From Actibacterium mucosum KCTC 23349 (GTDB lineage: Bacteria > Pseudomonadota > Alphaproteobacteria > Rhodobacterales > Rhodobacteraceae), in assembly GCF_000647975.1 (NCBI RefSeq), contig NZ_JFKE01000007.1, positions 62,001 to 126,000 of the forward strand: a stretch of 64,000 bases of DNA, in the 5' to 3' direction. The translations under genes were made by a program, and so were the position numbers. Below, piece by piece: positions 59,434-64,000 of the stretch. Each line of letters begins with the position of its first letter. Within the stretch, counting starts at the first letter, position 1. The notes beneath the pieces were generated by a model. It had not been told where the DNA came from. It searched no databases and saw nothing but the letters and a program-made list of their open reading frames with translations.

Positions 59434-59925
59434 CTACATTTCGTTATTATATTGGATCACGTTGAACCCTTCCTTGGGTTCAGGCGGCACAAAATGTTTG
59501 GAAAACCGATGAAACTGCGCCTCGGTCGCGGCAAAGGGATGGTCACCCTGCGCGTTGCGTGCGTGCATGCGGGCGATGCAAACTTCGTCCGGCGGGGTCA
59601 GCACATGCAATTCATGGTTGGCTTCGGTCTTTTCAAGAATGCCCCGCATCCAGTTGCGGTTTTCCACCGTATTGGCGGGGAAATCCAGCACAACAGACAT
59701 GTTTGAATTCAACAACGTGGCGACATGCGGCCCCATTGCCGCGCGCAGTTTGGCCGCGCAGGCCACATAGTCGGCCGGGCTGGTCATCTGGTCGCCAAAC
59801 AGGGGGTCGAGCCAGTCATCTTCCGACACAAGCACGGTGTTCGGTGCGGTTGCCAGCTTGGTGGCCAAGGTGGATTTTCCAGCGGCAATTTTGCCGCAAA
59901 GCATGTGCAGGGTGGCAGTTGTCAT
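59434..59925 (-). CDS. P-loop kinase/ATPase-like protein
   Basis: The protein has 163 residues. The Walker A motif is MLCGKIAAGKSTLATKLA at the N-terminus. Later segments are SEDDWLDPLFGDQMTS, SVVLDFPANTVENRNWM and the lid region CIARMHARNAQGDHP. This resembles small-molecule or zeta-toxin-like kinases of the AAA_33 group. There is no antitoxin beside it. The substrate is unknown. Confidence 0.82.
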   Translation of the reverse strand: MTTATLHMLCGKIAAGKSTLATKLATAPNTVLVSEDDWLDPLFGDQMTSPADYVACAAKLRAAMGPHVATLLNSNMSVVLDFPANTVENRNWMRGILEKTEANHELHVLTPPDEVCIARMHARNAQGDHPFAATEAQFHRFSKHFVPPEPKEGFNVIQYNNEM

Positions 59926-60126
59926 GGGGCTTGCACCTCGGTTGGATCGTCAAACCTGTAATGGCACGTGGCCATGGGCCGGTCCATCGCGTTCACGTAC
60001 GATCACATGTTTCAAGTTCCTGACAGCGGCTGACACACAGTCACGGGGCCGTTGACGGTGGTTGTGGTTTTCAGCGCGTGCCCGCACCTGTTCCCATGAA
60101 AGTTATACCGTTTAAAGGCGCAGACC

Positions 60127-60597
60127 ATGACCGATACATCGCAAATCCAACCCGCGCAGGCGGGCAAAACCATCCTGATTGCGGGGGCGTTTGCCCTTTT
60201 GGCCTTTGATTTCTTTGGTCAGGCGCTGAGCCCGGCATTGGGTTATGCCAAACTGGCGCCGGTGGGGCTGGCAAATTCGTCCATCAAGGCCGTGTTCGGG
60301 GCCACGTGGCGGCCGGGTGGCGAGTTGTTGCACTATTTCGCCGGGTTAATTGCTTATCCGCTGGGTGCCTACATTGTTGAACTGCTGCGCCGACAGTTCC
60401 TGCCGCAGGTGCCGTGGCTGGCGACGTCGGCGGTTTACGGTGTGGTTTTGTGGGTGTTTGCCCTGTACGGCACGGCGCATCTGATCGCCGGTATGAAGCC
60501 GTTCCTTGGCTTTACCGGCATCACATGGGTCGCATTCTGGGGGCATGTTCTGTTCGGTGTGGTCGCGACCTGGGTGATCCAGATGCGCGACCGATAA
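60127..60597 (+). CDS. conserved multi-pass membrane protein
   Basis: The protein has 156 residues and four hydrophobic segments, at about 14-32, 68-85, 98-118 and 129-151. A Gly/Pro-rich GYAKLAPVGLANSSIKAVFG loop lies between the first two. No family motif is recognised with confidence. It is convergent with ilvN, with a 14-base gap. The 201 bases upstream (59926-60126) hold nothing that I can name. Confidence 0.7.
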   Translation: MTDTSQIQPAQAGKTILIAGAFALLAFDFFGQALSPALGYAKLAPVGLANSSIKAVFGATWRPGGELLHYFAGLIAYPLGAYIVELLRRQFLPQVPWLATSAVYGVVLWVFALYGTAHLIAGMKPFLGFTGITWVAFWGHVLFGVVATWVIQMRDR

Positions 60598-60611
60598 CCG
60601 GGCAGGGGCGC

Positions 60612-61175
60612 TTAGCTGGCGCCCCGCGCCACCGCCGCCACGCCGGTGCGGGCGGTTTCCACCAGGCCCAGCGGGCGCATCAGCTCGGCGAAGGCGTCGA
60701 TTTTCTCGGACGTGCCGGTCATCTCGAACACGAAGCTTTCCAGCGTGCTGTCGACGACATTGGCGCGAAAGATCTCGGCCAGGCGCAGGGCTTCGATGCG
60801 TTTGTCGCCCGACCCGGTGACTTTGAACAGCGCCAGTTCGCGTTCGACCGAGCTGCCTTCAACCGTCAGGTCATGCACCTCGTGCACGGGGACGATGCGG
60901 CCCAGCTGCGCCTTGATCTGTTCGATCACGGCGGGCGTGCCGGTGGTGACCACGGTGATGCGGCTGAGATGGCCCAGATGGTCCACCTCGGCCACGGTGA
61001 GGCTTTCGATATTGTAGCCACGACCGGAGAACAGGCCGATCACTCGGGCCAGAACGCCGGCCTCGTTATCGACCAGAACGGTCAGGGTGTGGCTTTCCAT
61101 GACCTCGGCATTGGGATCGCGCAGATCATAGGCGGAATGCTTGGACGTGCCTTTTTTGATACGTAGTGCAGACAT
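60612..61175 (-). CDS. ilvN: acetolactate synthase small subunit
   Basis: This 187-residue regulatory subunit of acetohydroxyacid synthase carries the ACT domain: SHTLTVLVDNEAGVLARVIG and LFSGRGYNIESLTVAEVD. It binds valine and stimulates the large subunit. The C-terminal part has the usual DVVDSTLESFVFEMTG-like segment (NVVDSTLESFVFEMTGTSEK). ilvB lies 13 bases upstream on the same strand. The pair is under the leader-peptide attenuator. Confidence 0.96.
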   Translation of the reverse strand: MSALRIKKGTSKHSAYDLRDPNAEVMESHTLTVLVDNEAGVLARVIGLFSGRGYNIESLTVAEVDHLGHLSRITVVTTGTPAVIEQIKAQLGRIVPVHEVHDLTVEGSSVERELALFKVTGSGDKRIEALRLAEIFRANVVDSTLESFVFEMTGTSEKIDAFAELMRPLGLVETARTGVAAVARGAS

Positions 61176-61188
61176 TTATCAGACTTTC

Positions 61189-62943
61189 TTAAACCAAAAC
61201 CGCGCCCGAGGACCCGATGGCGTCTTGCGTGCTGGCGTCGCCCAGCAGCATTTCGTTATGCGGTGCGCCCGAGGGGATCATGGGGAAGCAGTTTTCGTGC
61301 TTTTCCACCAGGCAATCAAAGATCACCGGGCCGTCATAGTTGATCATCTCCATGATCGCGTCGTCCAGATCGGCAGGGTTGTCGCAATAGATGCCCTTGG
61401 CGCCAAAGGCCTCGGCCAGTTTGACGAAATCGGGCAGGGCCTCGGACCACGAATGGCTGTAGCGCTCGCCATGCAGCAGTTCCTGCCACTGGCGCACCAT
61501 GCCCAGGCGTTCATTGTTCAGGATGAACTGTTTCACCGGCAGGCGGAACTGGATCGCGGTGCCCATTTCCTGCATGTTCATCAGCCAGCTGGCCTCGCCC
61601 GCGATGTTGATCACAAGGCTTTCGGGATGCGCCAGCTGCACGCCGATCGAGGCCGGGAAGCCATAGCCCATGGTGCCCAGACCGCCCGAGGTCATCCAGC
61701 GGTTGGGGTCTTCGAAGCCCAGATACTGCGCCGCCCACATCTGATGCTGGCCCACCTCGGTGGTGATGTAACGGTCATGGCCTTTGGTCAGCGCCTCAAG
61801 CCGTTCCAGCGCGTATTGAGGTTTGATGATCTTGTCGGAATTGGTGTAGCCGAGGCATTTGACGCCACGCCACTCGTTGATCTGCGCCCACCATTTGGCC
61901 AAACCTTCCTTGTTCACCTTGCGCCCGCGCGATTTCCAGACGCGCAGCACGTCTTCCAGCACATGCGCAATGTCGCCGATGATCGGCATATCCACATGGA
62001 TCACCTTGTTGATCGATGAGGGGTCGATATCCACATGCGCCTTGGTGGAGTTCGGGCTGAAATCGGCGGTGCGCCCGGTGATGCGGTCGTCGAACCGCGC
62101 GCCCAGATTGATCATCAGGTCGCAGCCATGCATGGCCAGGTTGGCCTCGTACAGGCCATGCATGCCCAGCATGCCCAGCCATTTGTCTCCCGACGCAGGA
62201 TAGCAGCCCAGTCCCATCAGGGTGGAGGTGATTGGGAAGCCCGTGGCTTCGACCAGTTCACGCAGCAATTGGGTGGCCATGTCGCCCGAGTTGATCACGC
62301 CGCCGCCGGTATAGAACACGGGGCGCTCGGCGGTTTCCATCGCCTCGACCAACTGCGTGATCGTGTCAATGTCGCCTTTGACGCGGGGCTGATAGTGGCG
62401 CGTGTCGGCCTCGTGCGCCTCGGTATAGCTGCCGGATGCGAATTGCACGTCTTTGGGAATATCAACCAGAACCGGGCCGGGGCGGCCGGACCGGGCCACG
62501 TGGAACGCCTCGTGGATCACACCCGACAGCCGGTCGGTGTCTTTGACCAGCCAGTTATGCTTGGTGCAGGGGCGCGTGATGCCCACGGTATCGGCCTCTT
62601 GAAAGCCATCGGTGCCAATCATGAAGGTGGGCACCTGGCCGGTCAGCACCACCAGAGGGATCGAATCCAGCAACGCATCGGTCAGGCCGGTCACCGCGTT
62701 AGTGGCGCCGGGCCCCGAGGTTACAAGAACAACGCCCACCTTGCCGGTCGACCGCGCATAGCCCTCGGCGGCATGCACCGCGGCCTGTTCGTGGCGCACC
62801 AGGATGTGGCGGATGTCGTTTTGCTGAAAGATTTCGTCATAGATCGGCAGGACGGCACCGCCGGGGTAGCCAAAGACCACCTCGACCCCCTGATCCTTCA
62901 GGGCCTGAACCACCATCTTCGCGCCGGTTATCGACTTGGTCAT
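61189..62943 (-). CDS. ilvB: acetolactate synthase large subunit
   Basis: The protein has 584 residues from the ATG at 62943; the open frame upstream runs through the attenuator. It makes acetolactate or acetohydroxybutyrate with thiamine diphosphate and FAD for Val, Leu and Ile. The catalytic glutamate is in RHEQAAVHAAEGYARSTG. Other parts are GPGATNAVTGLTDALLDSIP and the thiamine/Mg motif region INIAGEASWLMNMQEMGTAI. The last region is CFPMIPSGAPHNEMLLG. It is also known as ilvI in related annotations. Confidence 0.96.
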   Translation of the reverse strand: MTKSITGAKMVVQALKDQGVEVVFGYPGGAVLPIYDEIFQQNDIRHILVRHEQAAVHAAEGYARSTGKVGVVLVTSGPGATNAVTGLTDALLDSIPLVVLTGQVPTFMIGTDGFQEADTVGITRPCTKHNWLVKDTDRLSGVIHEAFHVARSGRPGPVLVDIPKDVQFASGSYTEAHEADTRHYQPRVKGDIDTITQLVEAMETAERPVFYTGGGVINSGDMATQLLRELVEATGFPITSTLMGLGCYPASGDKWLGMLGMHGLYEANLAMHGCDLMINLGARFDDRITGRTADFSPNSTKAHVDIDPSSINKVIHVDMPIIGDIAHVLEDVLRVWKSRGRKVNKEGLAKWWAQINEWRGVKCLGYTNSDKIIKPQYALERLEALTKGHDRYITTEVGQHQMWAAQYLGFEDPNRWMTSGGLGTMGYGFPASIGVQLAHPESLVINIAGEASWLMNMQEMGTAIQFRLPVKQFILNNERLGMVRQWQELLHGERYSHSWSEALPDFVKLAEAFGAKGIYCDNPADLDDAIMEMINYDGPVIFDCLVEKHENCFPMIPSGAPHNEMLLGDASTQDAIGSSGAVLV

Positions 62944-62990
62944 CTCTCTCTTGCGTCCTTCACGTGTTTTCCGCGTCTGCCTTGCGATAC

Positions 62991-63061
62991 AAAAAAGCCC
63001 CCGGAGATTTCCGAGGGCGCATGGGGTACCAATATGGTGTCCGGTTACCGGCCCATGCGCC
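62991..63061 (-). promoter_or_regulatory. ilvBN attenuator (terminator and antiterminator)
   Basis: The terminator is GCCCTCGG/CCGGGGGC (63018-63011 with 63004-62997 on the minus strand, one mismatch), followed by six T residues. The alternative pairing is GGCGCATGGG (63061-63052), the end of the leader coding part, with CCCATGCGCC (63025-63016). This perfect 10-bp stem takes away part of the terminator. It fits ribosome-mediated attenuation. Confidence 0.85.
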
Positions 63062-63092
63062 AAAATCCCACGACGACTAGAATCTGTGTCAT
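63045..63092 (-). CDS. ilv leader peptide, 15 aa
   Basis: The frame reads MTQILVVVGFWRMGR and stops. Ile-Leu-Val-Val-Val near the start would stall the ribosome when branched-chain amino acids are short. The leader ends within the first arm of the antiterminator. The gene is 100 bases upstream of ilvB. This is the classical layout for regulation of acetolactate synthase. Confidence 0.88.
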   Translation of the reverse strand: MTQILVVVGFWRMGR

Positions 63093-63267
63093 TACTTCGC
63101 TTCCTTCGTATCGCGGGCGACATTATGTGCCTGCAATCGGGGCGTCAACAGGGAAAGCTGTGAATAATCTGTCGCCGGGTGGTATTTTTCTTTGCGAAAG
63201 TTGCCGATTTGCCCGGATTTGGTGAAACGAAAGTCAAATTGGACCCAGCGATGGGGCCTGGGCAAAC

Positions 63268-63302
63268 AAAAAGGCCCGCAACCCCTGCAAGGGTCGCGGG
63301 CC
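63268..63302 (-). terminator. rho-independent terminator of the RTX gene
   Basis: GGCCCGC (63273-63279) and GCGGGCC (63296-63302) with inner ACCC/GGGT pairs. On the minus strand the stem is followed by TTTTTG. It lies 21 bases after the RTX stop. Confidence 0.85.
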
Positions 63303-63322
63303 TGTTTTTGGTTGGCAGGGGC

Positions 63323-64000
63323 TTAGATCATGCCCCAAAGGTCTGCCTCGTGGATCAGGGCGTCGCTGGTGATACCGGCCAGATCGGCGCGGCTGTCCAG
63401 CAGGATGATCTCTTCGATGCTGGTCAGGTCCAGCCCCAGCGAGCTTGCCAGCGCCGCCAGGTCACCATTGCCATTCACGTCGTATTCCAGGCGTGTATTG
63501 CCATCCAGCACGAGGTACAGCGTATCGTGACCGGCGCCGCCATCGATGGTGTTCACGCCCGAGTTGTCGCCGCCGATCAGCGTGCCCTGGGTAAACAGGA
63601 ACTGGTCGTCGCCGCCATCGCCGAACATCTGGTTGTTGCCCAGACCGCCGATCAGCACGTCCTGACCTTCGCCGCCGCGCAGGATATCGTCGCCATCGGC
63701 ACCCGCAAGAACGTCGGCATCTGCGCCGCCTTCCAGCTCGTCATCGCCGGCGCCACCATTGATCAGATCGCGACCCGCACCGCCGTTGGCAGTGTCGTTG
63801 CCCAGACCGCCAAGCGCCACGTCGTCGCCATCATTGAGGATGATGTTGTCGTGGCCTTCCTTGGCGAGAACAAGGTCATCTTCATCCGTGCCGATGATGT
63901 TGCTGTTGGCGTCGTCGTCGATGGTGACATGCGCGGTCAGCGCCTTCGCCTCGAACGCGCCTACAACACCATGATAGGCTGTGGTGCCATGCGTGGCGTC
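63323..64000 (-). CDS. RTX calcium-binding protein, C-terminal part, runs off the window
   Basis: The frame is open to the window edge, giving at least 225 residues. Nonapeptide repeats of the GGxGxDxLx type are visible (GGAGRDLINGGAGDDELEGG, DDILRGGEGQDVLIGGLGNN). Each set binds calcium and folds as a beta roll. The C-terminal tail ends DALIHEADLWGMI and is a likely type I secretion signal. The N-terminal domains are outside the window, so the activity is unknown. It is probably exported to the surface or medium. Confidence 0.88.
   Translation of the reverse strand, partial: DATHGTTAYHGVVGAFEAKALTAHVTIDDDANSNIIGTDEDDLVLAKEGHDNIILNDGDDVALGGLGNDTANGGAGRDLINGGAGDDELEGGADADVLAGADGDDILRGGEGQDVLIGGLGNNQMFGDGGDDQFLFTQGTLIGGDNSGVNTIDGGAGHDTLYLVLDGNTRLEYDVNGNGDLAALASSLGLDLTSIEEIILLDSRADLAGITSDALIHEADLWGMI

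Overview
The window is chromosomal DNA of an alphaproteobacterium, most likely a marine Rhodobacteraceae (Roseobacter-type). Reasons: a GTTC-N7-GTTC SOS box upstream of lexA, a large B12-dependent ribonucleotide reductase (nrdJ), a gene-transfer-agent type holin/endolysin pair, a trpGDC-moaC-moeA-lexA block, a VtlR/LsrB-like LysR regulator, a zauP-zapA pair, and high-GC, tightly packed genes with many ATGA overlaps. This assignment is inference from gene content, not from a search.

Layout. 1-9.7 kb is housekeeping: the tail of a GNAT gene, a 47-aa membrane protein, gap, an RNA methyltransferase, tkt, zauP-zapA, grxD, bolA, a Cys-rich protein and purL. 10-17.4 kb has a LysR regulator divergent from an indolepyruvate ferredoxin oxidoreductase, then an acyltransferase, murI and argC. 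17.5-21.9 kb is a cytochrome c maturation locus (ccmE, ccmF, ccmH) split by a three-gene GTA-type lysis module. 21.9-24.0 kb has a PaaG-like hydratase and a TetR regulator with twin operators facing an AhpD-like gene. 24-29.7 kb has gltA, gltX, comEC and lexA. 29.7-39.7 kb is a minus-strand run of moeA, moaC, trpC, ung, trpD, trpG, trpE and ppiD, interrupted by one plus-strand deacetylase-like gene. 39.8-46.4 kb has an aminotransferase, gpt, an L,D-transpeptidase, an alginate-lyase-like gene lying between two copies of the fabI 3' end, fabI, pdxH, a double cold-shock protein and a DUF192 protein.

46.4-49.1 kb is an accessory insertion. A tRNA-Pro(UGG) gene is followed 2.5 kb later by a perfect 49-bp copy of its 3' part. 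Between them sit one Mrr-type nuclease gene with a long coiled coil and one small zinc-finger-like gene, with no integrase. nrdJ follows, with a candidate NrdR operator.

53.6-59.0 kb is the most unusual part. A SARP-like winged-helix/TPR regulator is divergent from a two-gene operon: a PAP2/vanadium-haloperoxidase-fold protein with eleven GGAH repeats, and a subtilisin-like S8 peptidase. A 114-aa helical protein lies downstream. The 114-aa gene and the PAP2 gene have the same upstream motif, which suggests one regulon. I do not recognise this set as a described system.

The right end holds a P-loop kinase-like gene, a membrane protein, ilvN and ilvB with a readable attenuator (a leader peptide with Ile-Leu-Val-Val-Val), and the C-terminal part of an RTX calcium-binding protein running off the edge.
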